Below are positions 1-8,033 of a DNA stretch of 64,000 nucleotides, piece by piece (positions within the stretch are counted from its first letter, which is position 1; the number at the start of each line of letters is the position of its first letter). The DNA is taken from assembly GCF_006980715.1 (NCBI RefSeq), contig NZ_SBHN01000001.1, positions 62,001 through 126,000 on the forward strand, in the 5' to 3' direction. Under the pieces are notes generated by a model. It worked only from the letters and a program-made list of their open reading frames with translations, did not search any database and was not told the DNA's origin. The position numbers and the translations under genes are program-made. This DNA comes from Telmatospirillum sp. J64-1. GTDB taxonomy: Bacteria; Pseudomonadota; Alphaproteobacteria; Rhodospirillales; Magnetospirillaceae.

Positions 1-93
1 GATCGGCACCGCCCGCGAGCCATAGACCGGATCGGGATGCTGGCCCGCATGCAGGGCCATGGTGTCGAAGGCGAAGGTTTTCGGACCGGACAT
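1..93 (-). CDS. metY: O-acetylhomoserine sulfhydrylase family protein, N-terminus only
   Basis: Only the first 31 codons lie in the window; the gene continues past base 1. The translation carries the pattern FDTMALHAGQ followed by PDPVYGSRAVPI, the usual N-terminus of PLP-dependent O-acetylhomoserine (thiol)-lyases, which make homocysteine from O-acetylhomoserine and sulfide. The ATG is the complement of 91-93. The PLP lysine and the rest of the fold are outside the window, so the assignment to MetY rather than another Cys/Met-metabolism PLP enzyme rests on this short stretch. Confidence 0.65.
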   Translation of the reverse strand, partial: MSGPKTFAFDTMALHAGQHPDPVYGSRAVPI

Positions 94-133
94 CAGTATC
101 TCTCGTTGGGGCCGTTTATACTTCATCGTTTCC

Positions 134-238
134 GCAGGGCTCTGCCCTGCACCCGCCAGGAGGCTCGGCCTCCTGGACCTCATGAATTCAATGGGAACAA
201 AGGGCCCGAGGCCCTTTGCGGGTTTGGGCGGAGCCCAA
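134..238. repeat. Cluster of four short GC-rich hairpins (intergenic repeat-like element)
   Basis: Four perfect inverted repeats follow each other between two minus-strand genes: GCAGGGC/GCCCTGC at 134-150, CCAGGAGGC/GCCTCCTGG at 156-176, CAAAGGGC/GCCCTTTG at 198-218 and TTGGGC/GCCCAA at 224-238, each with a 3-5 base loop. The arrangement resembles intergenic hairpin repeats common in alphaproteobacterial genomes. It lies just after the PaaK-like stop codon, so it may also end or stabilise that transcript. Only one copy is present here, so its repeated nature is inferred. Confidence 0.6.
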
Positions 239-261
239 GAAAACAGTTCTCCTCATAGCCT

Positions 262-1611
262 CTATGACCACACGCCCTGGCGGCGGTCTTCGACGCGCTT
301 GGCCTTGTGGGTCGCGCGCGGCAGGGTATCGGCGGGATGGACGACGACCTTGGCCGAGACGCCGGTGACCGATTTCAGATGCTTGCCGAAACGGGCGGCC
401 ACTTCCTCGGTCGGGCCGTTATGGCCGTGCGCCACTTCGACCTCGACGGTCAGCTGGTCGAGATGGTTGATGCGCTCGACCACCAGCTTGTATTCCCCGG
501 TCAGTGCGGGGTCCTGGCGGGCGATGGCTTCGACATCGGAGGGAAAGATGTTCACGCCCTTGATGATCAGCATGTCGTCGACGCGGCCGTTGACGCCCAT
601 CAGGCGCTGGCTGGTGCGGCCGCAGCTGCAGGGCTCGGAGGTGAAGGTGACGATGTCGCCGGTGCGGAAGCGGATCATCGGGCGGGCCGACTTCTTCAGC
701 GTCGTCAGCACCATCTCGCCGCGCTCGCCCTCCTTGACCGGCTCGCCGGTTTCGAGATCGAGCACCTCGACCAGGATATGGTCCTCGGCCCAGTGCAGGC
801 CGTTCTTGTGCTCGCACATCCCGGCGCAGGCGCCGAAGATGTCCGACAGGCCGTAATAATCATAGACCGAGGCCCCCCACAGCTTTTCGATGCGGTTGCG
901 CGTCTCGGGGATCGAGCCGCCCGGCTCGCCGGCGACGAAGATGCGCTTGATCGCAAGGTCGCTCTTGAGGTCCAGCCCCTCCTTGATCGCCGTCTCGCCG
1001 AGATACCAGGCGTAAGAGGGCGTGGTCCACATGGCGGTGGCCTGGAACTGCTTGAGGATCGTCAACAGACGCTCGGAGGGCAGGGTACCGGCATGGATGG
1101 TCAGCGCGCCGAGCTTCTGCGCGCCCAGCACGCAGGGGCCGCCGACGAAGAGGGAGAAATTGAGGCTGTGGGCGTAGCGGTCCTCGGGGCGCATCCCCGA
1201 CGCCCAGAACAGCCGAGCCTCGAAATCCATCCATTCGTCGAAATCGCGCTGGGTGAAGGGCGAGGCCGTCGGCACGCCGGTCGACCCCGAACTGGCCGAG
1301 ATGTAGACGATGTCCCGCTCGGGCACGGCGACCAGATCGCCAAAGGGCGGCACCGCCATCTGACGGTCGCGCAGCACCTTCTTGTCGATGAAGGGGAAGC
1401 GGCGGATGTCGTCGAGGCTCTTGATCTGATCGGGATGGACCCCGGCCTCGTCGAAGCTCTTGCGGTAATAGGGCGAGCCCTCATAGGCGTGGCGCACATG
1501 CTCCTTGAGCAGCGCCAGCTTCATGGCATCCCACTCCGCGCGGGACTGAGTTTCCAGGTCAGCGTCCCAATAGGGGGCGTTGCTATCGATCTGCTTGGCC
1601 GCGGCCGTCAT
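262..1611 (-). CDS. paaK: Phenylacetate-CoA ligase family (PaaK-like) adenylate-forming enzyme
   Basis: 449 residues, the usual length for PaaK, which activates aryl acids with ATP and CoA through an acyl-adenylate. Visible motifs are the Ser/Gly-rich ATP loop SASSGSTGVPT (residues 105-115), YYGLSDIFG near 248, RFRTGDI near 315 and the C-terminal GRVDDMLIIKG that forms the mobile lid. A GAGGTGAG ribosome site sits 5 bases before the ATG. There is no other paa gene nearby, so the aromatic substrate is open; the family also includes ligases for aminobenzoates, hydroxybenzoates and coenzyme-F390-type substrates. Confidence 0.85.
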   Translation of the reverse strand: MTAAAKQIDSNAPYWDADLETQSRAEWDAMKLALLKEHVRHAYEGSPYYRKSFDEAGVHPDQIKSLDDIRRFPFIDKKVLRDRQMAVPPFGDLVAVPERDIVYISASSGSTGVPTASPFTQRDFDEWMDFEARLFWASGMRPEDRYAHSLNFSLFVGGPCVLGAQKLGALTIHAGTLPSERLLTILKQFQATAMWTTPSYAWYLGETAIKEGLDLKSDLAIKRIFVAGEPGGSIPETRNRIEKLWGASVYDYYGLSDIFGACAGMCEHKNGLHWAEDHILVEVLDLETGEPVKEGERGEMVLTTLKKSARPMIRFRTGDIVTFTSEPCSCGRTSQRLMGVNGRVDDMLIIKGVNIFPSDVEAIARQDPALTGEYKLVVERINHLDQLTVEVEVAHGHNGPTEEVAARFGKHLKSVTGVSAKVVVHPADTLPRATHKAKRVEDRRQGVWS

Positions 1612-1967
1612 TGTGACTCACCTCTTTGACAAATGACCACCCTTCATAATGTCGATTCGAACGGATATCCATCGCTAATGGGTTATTAGCAGGGCTGAAG
1701 CCGATAGGGAGGCCTGATTTCGGCGGGACAGGTGCCATGTGCAAAGAGCGGCAGGAAGGAAGGGCCCGGTTACTTCCCCCTTTCGGCCTGCAACGTGCGC
1801 GGAATGTGGCTATTCCTCTCTCGCGAGTACATTGTCCTTGATTCGGGGGCGGGCACGGTCCAGATCGTCTTGTTGTCGACCAAGCGAGACGGACGTGCCT
1901 GAATAACACCCGCTGTCGAGACGTTTCCGGCGTCGAGACCATGAAGGACAAAGGGGAAGGCGCTGCC
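1612..1967. other. Divergent intergenic region
   Basis: This 356-base stretch separates the PaaK-like gene (minus) from the MhqO-like gene (plus), so it must hold promoters in both directions. I see no convincing small gene. A perfect inverted repeat CTAAT-N5-ATTAG lies at 1675-1689 and could be a regulator site. The octamer GTCGAGAC occurs twice close together shortly before the MhqO start. No clear -35/-10 pair stands out. Confidence 0.5.
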
Positions 1968-2900
1968 ATGCACGGTATCCACCATGTCACGGCGATAGCT
2001 GGCAACCCGAATGCCAATCTCAGGTTCTATGTCCGTGGGCTTGGCCTTCGTTTGGTCAAGAATACCGTCAATTTCGACGACCCGGAAACCTACCATTTCT
2101 ATTTCGGTGACCAGCGGGGCAGTCCCGGCACGATCCTGACCTTTTTTCCCTGGGAACATGCCGCGCCCGGCCGTAATGGCATCGGGCTGGCCGAGACCAC
2201 GGCTTTCCGCATTCCGCTTCGCTCGATCGGATACTGGATCCAGCGATTGGTGGAATTGGGCGTCACGCATGAGGCGCTTGGCGAACGTTTCGGCGAGAAG
2301 GTCCTGGCCTTCCGCGATCCCGACGGCACCAGCCTGGCGCTTGTCGGTGTCGCGGAGGCCGAGGAAGAGGAGGGCTGGAGCGGCGGCGGCGTTCCGGCGG
2401 AACATGCCATCCGTGGGCTTCATGGCGTCACCCTGATGCTCGACGATGCCGGGCCCACGGGCGCCATCCTTGCCGATATCCTTGGTTTCCGCGAGATCGG
2501 GCGCGATGCGCGGCATGTCCGCTTCAAGGCGGAAAGTCCGGTCGGCGGCATCGTCGACATCCGCGTGGCGAAGGGCTTCCTGCCGGGCCGCCTGGGCCGG
2601 GGTTCGGTCCATCATGTGGCGTTCCGTGCGGCGGACGAGGACGAGCAGGCGCGGATGGTGCGGAAGCTGGTGGAAAACGACCACCTCCTGACGACCGAGC
2701 AGAAGGACCGCAAATACTTCCGCTCGGTCTATTTCCACGAGCCGGGCGGCGTCCTCTTCGAGATCGCCACCGAGGCGCCGGGCTTCACGGTGGACGAGCC
2801 GCTGGACCGGCTGGGGTCCTCCCTGAAGCTCCCGGATTTCCTCGACTCACGCCGCCAGGAACTGGAGTCCGTCCTGCCGCCACTGGAGATGCCGGGATGA
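1968..2900 (+). CDS. mhqO: Ring-cleaving dioxygenase of the glyoxalase (VOC) fold, MhqO-like
   Basis: 310 residues with two VOC modules: GIHHVTAIAGNP at the N-terminus and RGLHGVTLMLDD near residue 150, then SVHHVAFRA and PGGVLFEIATEAPGFTVDEP, which supply the His/His/Glu metal site. This pattern matches the MhqO/MhqA group of putative hydroquinone dioxygenases. An in-frame ATG exists at 1941, but the ATG at 1968 has AAAGGGGAAGG just upstream and begins at the conserved MHGIHHVT, so I chose it. The gene overlaps the next by 4 bases (ATGA) and heads a six-gene operon; its pairing with an MhqD-like hydrolase mirrors quinone-resistance loci in Firmicutes. Confidence 0.85.
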   Translation: MHGIHHVTAIAGNPNANLRFYVRGLGLRLVKNTVNFDDPETYHFYFGDQRGSPGTILTFFPWEHAAPGRNGIGLAETTAFRIPLRSIGYWIQRLVELGVTHEALGERFGEKVLAFRDPDGTSLALVGVAEAEEEEGWSGGGVPAEHAIRGLHGVTLMLDDAGPTGAILADILGFREIGRDARHVRFKAESPVGGIVDIRVAKGFLPGRLGRGSVHHVAFRAADEDEQARMVRKLVENDHLLTTEQKDRKYFRSVYFHEPGGVLFEIATEAPGFTVDEPLDRLGSSLKLPDFLDSRRQELESVLPPLEMPG

Positions 2901-3532
2901 GCTCCGCCGCCCGGATGCCGATGGCCGGCGCGCCGCTGACCCGCGCCAAGGCCGCGATGATCCTTCTTCACGGCCGGGGGGCGTCGGCCGAAAGCATGTT
3001 CCCCCTGGCCGAGGTCTTCGCGCAGCCCGACATCGCCTATGTCGCCCCGCAGGCACCGGGCGGCACCTGGTATCCCCATTCTTTCCTGGCACCGCTCGAA
3101 CAGAACGAACCCTTCCTGTCGCGTTCGCTCACTTTGGTCGGGGAACTGGTCGAGGACCTGGTAGGCCAGGGCTTCGGGCCGGAGCGCGTGGCTCTTCTCG
3201 GCTTCTCGCAAGGCGGATGCCTGGGGCTGGAATTCGCGGCGCGCAATGCGAAACGCTACGGCGCGGTGATTGGATTGAGCGCCGCCCTCATCGGCCCGGA
3301 AGGCAGGCCGCGCGAGGATGAAGACGGATTGGCCGGCACACCCGTCTTTCTGGGCTGCAGCGACATCGACCCTCATATCCCGCTCGCCCGCGTCCAGGAC
3401 TCCGCGCGGGTGCTGGAGGAGCTTGGGGGCAAGGTGACGATGCGCCTCTATCCCGGCATGGGTCACAGCATCAACGAAGATGAAATCCGCCATGTGCGTA
3501 TCGCACTGGCCGGCTTGCTTCATGAACAATGA
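2897..3532 (+). CDS. mhqD: MhqD-like serine carboxylesterase (phospholipase/carboxylesterase family)
   Basis: 211-residue alpha/beta hydrolase. The oxyanion-side motif LLHGRGAS is at residues 24-30, the nucleophile elbow GFSQGG places Ser104, and Asp158 and His190 complete a standard triad. Length and motifs fit the abhydrolase_2 family. It starts inside the stop codon of the MhqO-like gene, so the two are translationally coupled. In Bacillus, MhqD and MhqO are induced together by quinones; the same role here is inferred from the pair, and the ester substrate is unknown. Confidence 0.85.
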   Translation: MSSAARMPMAGAPLTRAKAAMILLHGRGASAESMFPLAEVFAQPDIAYVAPQAPGGTWYPHSFLAPLEQNEPFLSRSLTLVGELVEDLVGQGFGPERVALLGFSQGGCLGLEFAARNAKRYGAVIGLSAALIGPEGRPREDEDGLAGTPVFLGCSDIDPHIPLARVQDSARVLEELGGKVTMRLYPGMGHSINEDEIRHVRIALAGLLHEQ

Positions 3533-3542
3533 GGAGACGAGC

Positions 3543-4223
3543 ATGCCCAACTATCTCGAGGTGCTGACGCCGGATAATTGTCAGCTCATCTTCATCGACC
3601 ACCAGCCGCAGATGGCTTTCGGCGTCCAGTCGGTCGACCGCCAGACGCTGAAGAACAACGTCGTCGGGCTCGCCAAGGCGGCCAAGGTGTTCAACATCCC
3701 CACGACGATCACCACGGTCGAGACCGAAAGCTTTTCCGGCCATACCTATCCCGAGCTGCTGGCGGTGTTCCCCGAGCACAAGATCCTCGAACGCACCTCG
3801 ATGAATTCCTGGGACGACCAGAATGTCCGCGATGCGCTGGCCGCCGCCAATCGCAAGAAGGTCGTCGTCTCCGGCCTGTGGACCGAGGTCTGCAACACCA
3901 CCTTCGCCCTCTGCGCGATGCTCGAAGGCGGGTACGAGATCTACATGGTCGCCGACGCCTCGGGCGCGACCTCGGCCGATGCGCAGAAATACGCCATGGA
4001 TCGGATGGTGCAGGCCGGATGCGTGCCGATGACGTGGCAGCAGGTGATGCTCGAATGGCAGCGCGACTGGGCGCGCAAGGATACCTATGACGCGGTGATC
4101 AAGATCGTGCAGGAGCATTCCGGCGCCTACGGCATGGGCGTTGATTATGCCTATACCCTCGTCCACAAGGCGCCGGAACGCGTGCAGCACGGCGAACGCA
4201 TCGGTCCCAATCCGGCCGGATGA
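3543..4223 (+). CDS. Isochorismatase-like cysteine hydrolase, YcaC group
   Basis: 226 residues. LIFIDHQPQMAFGV gives the catalytic Asp19 and SGLWTEVCNTTFA gives the nucleophile Cys117, as in YcaC and nicotinamidase-type hydrolases. A strong GAGGAG lies 6 bases before the ATG at 3543; longer in-frame starts run back into the MhqD gene and are not needed. The C-terminus (GMGVDYAYTLVHKAPERVQHG) extends beyond the core fold. It is the third gene of the operon. YcaC-type proteins are often oligomeric hydrolases of unknown substrate, and none can be named here. Confidence 0.85.
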   Translation: MPNYLEVLTPDNCQLIFIDHQPQMAFGVQSVDRQTLKNNVVGLAKAAKVFNIPTTITTVETESFSGHTYPELLAVFPEHKILERTSMNSWDDQNVRDALAAANRKKVVVSGLWTEVCNTTFALCAMLEGGYEIYMVADASGATSADAQKYAMDRMVQAGCVPMTWQQVMLEWQRDWARKDTYDAVIKIVQEHSGAYGMGVDYAYTLVHKAPERVQHGERIGPNPAG

Positions 4224-4249
4224 GGACAGGCGACGATCGGAGGCGACGC

Positions 4250-4528
4250 ATGAAGATCTATCTCCTGTCACTCGGCGCCGGCATCCTGGTTGGCATCATC
4301 TACAGCCTGCTCAACGTCCGCTCGCCGGCCCCTCCGATCGTCGCGCTGGTGGGCCTGTTCGGTATCCTTGTCGGGGAACAGGTGATCCCGGTGGGGCGGC
4401 AATTGCTGTCGGGGACGGCCTTCTCCTCCGCCTGCAGCAAGGCGCATGCGATCAGCCATATCTTCGGCCAGCTGCCCGGGCGGCAGGTGGCGGCGCAGGA
4501 TGAGTCCGAGAAGGAGAAGCGCTCATGA
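4250..4528 (+). CDS. XapX domain small membrane protein
   Basis: 92 residues with two predicted membrane helices (YLLSLGAGILVGIIYSLL and IVALVGLFGILVGEQVI) joined by NVRSPAPP, the hallmark of the XapX (DUF1427) domain. The tail is Lys/Glu-rich and soluble. GGAGG 6 bases upstream supports the ATG at 4250. It overlaps the following amidohydrolase by 4 bases. XapX proteins have no established activity; the conserved pairing with YcaC-like and amidohydrolase genes suggests a partner role in the same process. Confidence 0.8.
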   Translation: MKIYLLSLGAGILVGIIYSLLNVRSPAPPIVALVGLFGILVGEQVIPVGRQLLSGTAFSSACSKAHAISHIFGQLPGRQVAAQDESEKEKRS

Positions 4529-6408
4529 CCGAAGCCGCCGATACCGTCCTGCATCACGGGCTCGTCACCACGCTCGACCCGGCGAATCCGGCGGCGACGG
4601 CCATCGCCATCAAGGACGGCAGGTTTCTGGCGGTCGGCCAGGACCGCGAGGTCATGGCGCTGGCCGATGCCGCGACGAAGGTCGTCGATCTGAAGGGACG
4701 GCGGGTGCTGCCCGGGCTGATCGACAATCACACCCACGTCGTGCGGGGCGGACTCAACTTCAACATGGAACTGCGCTGGGACGGCCTGCGGTCGCTGGCC
4801 GACGCCATGGACATGCTGAAGCGGCAGGTCGCTATCACGCCGCCGCCGCAATGGGTGCGCGTCGTCGGCGGCTTCACCGAGCATCAATTCGAGGAAAAGC
4901 GCCTGCCGACCCTGGAGGAGATCAACCGCATCGCCCCCGATACGCCGGTCTTCCTGCTCCATCTCTATGACCGGGCGCTGCTGAACGGGGCGGCCCTGCG
5001 CGCCGTCGGCTATACCCGGGACACGCCCGAGCCGCCGGGCGGCGAGATCACGCGTGACGCGAACGGCGATCCGACGGGGCTGCTGCTGGCCAAGCCCAAT
5101 GCGGCCATTCTCTATTCCACCCTTGCCCAGGGACCGAAGCTGCCTTTCGAATATCAGGTCAATTCCACCCGCCATTTCATGCGCGAGCTGAACCGGCTGG
5201 GCATCACCGGCGTCATCGATGCCGGTGGCGGCTTCCAGAATTATCCCGAGGATTACGCCGTCATCCAGAAACTGGCCGACGAGGGGCTGATGACCGTGCG
5301 GCTGGCCTATAACCTGTTCACGCAGAAGCCCAAGCAGGAGAAGGAGGACTTTCTCGCCTGGACCGCCTCGGTCAAGTACAAGCAGGGCAACGATTATTTC
5401 CGCCATAACGGCGCGGGCGAGATGCTCGTCTTCTCGGCGGCCGATTTCGAGGATTTCCGCCAGCCGCGGTCCGACATGGCGCCGGAAATGGAAGGCGAGC
5501 TGGAAGAGGTGGTGCGCATCCTGGCGCAGAACCGCTGGCCCTGGCGGCTGCACGCCACCTATGACGAGACGATCAGCCGGGCGCTCGATGTCTTCGAGAA
5601 GGTCGACCAGGACATCCCGCTCGCCGGGCTGAACTGGTTCTTCGATCATGCCGAGACGATCTCGGAGCAGTCCATCGACCGGATCGCCGCGTTGGGGGGC
5701 GGGGTGGCGGTGCAGCATCGCATGGCCTATCAGGGAGAATATTTCGTCGAACGCTACGGGCCGGGCGCCGCCGAGGCCACGCCGCCGATCGCGCGGATGC
5801 TCGAAAAAGGGATCAATCTTTCCGCCGGCACGGATGCCACGCGCGTCGCCTCCTATAATCCCTGGGTGTCCCTGTCCTGGATGATCACCGGCAAGACGGT
5901 CGGCGGCCTGCGGCTCTATCCGCAGCGCAACTGCCTGGACCGGGAAACGGCGCTGCGGATGTGGACCGAGAAGGTCGCCTGGTTTTCCAACGAAGAGGGA
6001 AAGCGCGGCCGCATCGAGAAAGGCCATTTCGCCGATCTGTTCATTCCGGACAAGGATTTCTTCTCCTGCGCCGAGGACGAGATTTCCTTCCTGACCTCGG
6101 ACCTGACGATGGTCGGCGGGAAAGTCGTCTACGGCGCGGGCGACTTCTCGGATCTGGACGAGACGGAGCTGCCGCCCGCCATGCCCGATTGGTCGCCGGT
6201 CCGCCGCTACAAGGGCTATGCCGCCTGGGGCGAGCCGAAGGGGGCGGGGCGGAATTCGCTGCGCCGCGTGGCGGCGTCGGCCTGCGGCTGCGGCCATGCC
6301 TGCGGCGTCCATGGCCATGACCATGCGGGCGCCTGGTCGTCGAACCTGCCGGTTTCGGACCTGAAGGGCTTCTGGGGGGCGCTCGGCTGCTCCTGCTGGG
6401 CGGTCTGA
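4525..6408 (+). CDS. Large amidohydrolase (YtcJ-like) with Cys/His-rich C-terminal tail
   Basis: 627 residues. The N-terminal strand domain leads to the metal motif LIDNHTH (about residue 68), with WRLHATYDE near 340, FFDHAE near 374 and SAGTDATR near 436, consistent with the amidohydrolase_3 fold. The last 55 residues are unusual: ACGCGHACGVHGHDH followed later by GCSCWAV, several Cys and His that could bind an extra metal. The ATG overlaps the XapX stop codon. The substrate is unknown; the family hydrolyses C-N bonds in diverse compounds. Confidence 0.8.
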   Translation: MTEAADTVLHHGLVTTLDPANPAATAIAIKDGRFLAVGQDREVMALADAATKVVDLKGRRVLPGLIDNHTHVVRGGLNFNMELRWDGLRSLADAMDMLKRQVAITPPPQWVRVVGGFTEHQFEEKRLPTLEEINRIAPDTPVFLLHLYDRALLNGAALRAVGYTRDTPEPPGGEITRDANGDPTGLLLAKPNAAILYSTLAQGPKLPFEYQVNSTRHFMRELNRLGITGVIDAGGGFQNYPEDYAVIQKLADEGLMTVRLAYNLFTQKPKQEKEDFLAWTASVKYKQGNDYFRHNGAGEMLVFSAADFEDFRQPRSDMAPEMEGELEEVVRILAQNRWPWRLHATYDETISRALDVFEKVDQDIPLAGLNWFFDHAETISEQSIDRIAALGGGVAVQHRMAYQGEYFVERYGPGAAEATPPIARMLEKGINLSAGTDATRVASYNPWVSLSWMITGKTVGGLRLYPQRNCLDRETALRMWTEKVAWFSNEEGKRGRIEKGHFADLFIPDKDFFSCAEDEISFLTSDLTMVGGKVVYGAGDFSDLDETELPPAMPDWSPVRRYKGYAAWGEPKGAGRNSLRRVAASACGCGHACGVHGHDHAGAWSSNLPVSDLKGFWGALGCSCWAV

Positions 6409-6413
6409 CGGCA

Positions 6414-8018
6414 ATGCCGGTCATGGAGACGAAGCCGGAGATGAGCACGACGGAGACAGCGAAAGGGCCCCTGGCCTATCCGATATTCCGGGCGCTGTGG
6501 ATCGCCACCATCGTCTCGAATATCGGCACCTGGATGCATGACGTCGGGGCGGGCTGGCTGATGACCTCGCTTTCGCCCAGCCCGTTCATGGTGGCCCTGG
6601 TGCAGACCGCCACCACGCTGCCGATGTTCCTGCTGGCTCTTCCGGCCGGGGCGATGGCCGATATCATCGACCGCCGCAAGATGCTGCTGACCGCCCAGAT
6701 GCTGGGAATCGTCGCGGCGGTCCTGCTTGCCGTGCTGACTGCGCTCGGCCTGACGACGCCCATGGTGCTGCTGGGCCTGACTTTCGTGCTCGGCGTCTCC
6801 GCCGCCCTCAGCGCGCCGGTCTTCCAGGCCATCGTGCCGGAACTCGTCGCCAAGCCGGCGCTGCCCGATGCCGTGGCGCTCAACGGCATGGGCATCAACA
6901 TCGCCCGCGCCATCGGTCCGGCCCTGGGCGGCGCGATCATCGCCCTTGCCGGCACGCCCGCCGTCTTCGCCCTCAACGCCCTGTCGGTCCTGGGCGTCCT
7001 GGTGGTGCTGTTCCGCTGGAAGCGCGACAAGGCCGAACAGACCCTGCCGCCCGAGCATTTCATCGGCGCGCTCAAGGCCGGTTATCGTTATGCCCGCCAT
7101 TCCCCGGCGCTGCGCGTGGTGCTGATCCGCGCCGTCGGCTTCTTCATCTTCGGCAGCGTGCTTTGGGCCATGCTGCCGCTGGTCGCGCGGCAGGGGCTGG
7201 GCCTCGATGCCTCGGGCTATGGCATCCTGCTCGGCTGCATGGGGGCCGGGGCGATCAGCGGTGCCTTTATCCTGAAGCGGCTGCGCAAGCAGGTCGCCGC
7301 CAACACCATCTCGGTCGGCGCGACCTTGCTCTTTGCCTTCAGCAGCCTCTGCCTGGCCCTGGTCTCGAATGCCTGGATCGCTGGTATGGTGATGGTCGCC
7401 GCCGGGCTGGCCTGGATCGGCATGCTGACCTCGCTCAATGTCGCCGCCCAGATGGCCTCGCCCGGCTGGGTGAAGGCGCGGGCGCTGGCCGTCTATCTGC
7501 TGGTCTTCCAGGGGGCGATGACCGGCGGCAGCATCCTGTGGGGCGCCCTGGCCGCGCGGACCGATGTCGCCACCGCGCTGCTGGTGGCGGGGGGCGCGCA
7601 GGTCGTGGCGGTGCTGCTGGCGGTGAGATGGCGGCTGCCGCAGGACGAGGGCATCGACCTGACGCCGTCGCATCACTGGGCCGAGCCGGTGGTCTTCGTC
7701 CAGCCATCGGATGATCGCGGCCCCGTCCTGGTGCAGATCGAATACCGGGTCGCGCCCGCCGATCAGGCCAGATTCCTCGAAACCCTGCGCCGCTTCAAGA
7801 CGGTCCGCCAGCGGGACGGGGCGATAATCTGGGACGTCTGGGAAGACATGGCCGAGCCGGGCAGGGTGATCGAAAGCTTCGTGGTGGAAAGCTGGCTCGA
7901 ACATCAGCGCCAGCATGCCCGGGTGACGGAAGCGGACCGCGCGGACCAGGCCCTGCTGAACGCCTTCCATATCGGCGACAAGCCGCCCCTGGTGCGGCAC
8001 CTGCTGCGGCCGCTGTGA
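6414..8018 (+). CDS. MFS transporter fused to a C-terminal antibiotic-biosynthesis-monooxygenase-like domain
   Basis: 534 residues. Residues 15-415 hold about 12 hydrophobic helices with MFS_3 (EntS-like exporter) features such as ADIIDRRKML and NIARAIGPALGG. After the last helix a soluble module of about 100 residues (VLVQIEYRVAPADQARFLETLRR to SWLEHQRQHARVTEADR) looks like the dimeric ABM fold. Starts at 6414, 6423 or 6441 are possible; none has a strong ribosome site. It closes the operon with MhqO/MhqD, so export of a quinone-like or xenobiotic compound is a reasonable guess. Confidence 0.8.
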   Translation: MPVMETKPEMSTTETAKGPLAYPIFRALWIATIVSNIGTWMHDVGAGWLMTSLSPSPFMVALVQTATTLPMFLLALPAGAMADIIDRRKMLLTAQMLGIVAAVLLAVLTALGLTTPMVLLGLTFVLGVSAALSAPVFQAIVPELVAKPALPDAVALNGMGINIARAIGPALGGAIIALAGTPAVFALNALSVLGVLVVLFRWKRDKAEQTLPPEHFIGALKAGYRYARHSPALRVVLIRAVGFFIFGSVLWAMLPLVARQGLGLDASGYGILLGCMGAGAISGAFILKRLRKQVAANTISVGATLLFAFSSLCLALVSNAWIAGMVMVAAGLAWIGMLTSLNVAAQMASPGWVKARALAVYLLVFQGAMTGGSILWGALAARTDVATALLVAGGAQVVAVLLAVRWRLPQDEGIDLTPSHHWAEPVVFVQPSDDRGPVLVQIEYRVAPADQARFLETLRRFKTVRQRDGAIIWDVWEDMAEPGRVIESFVVESWLEHQRQHARVTEADRADQALLNAFHIGDKPPLVRHLLRPL

Positions 8019-8033
8019 CATGATGCCTGCCGT

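Noticed and set aside
307-1629. Long open frame opposite the PaaK-like gene
   Set aside because: High GC keeps antisense frames open; the minus-strand protein has clear motifs and the plus-strand translation matches nothing recognisable.
4300-6414. 704-codon antisense frame opposite the amidohydrolase
   Set aside because: Low-complexity Arg/Gly/Asp-rich translation and full overlap with a gene that has family motifs.
6216-8021. 601-codon antisense frame opposite the MFS gene
   Set aside because: His/Gln/Arg-rich translation typical of an antisense of membrane helices; no domain seen.
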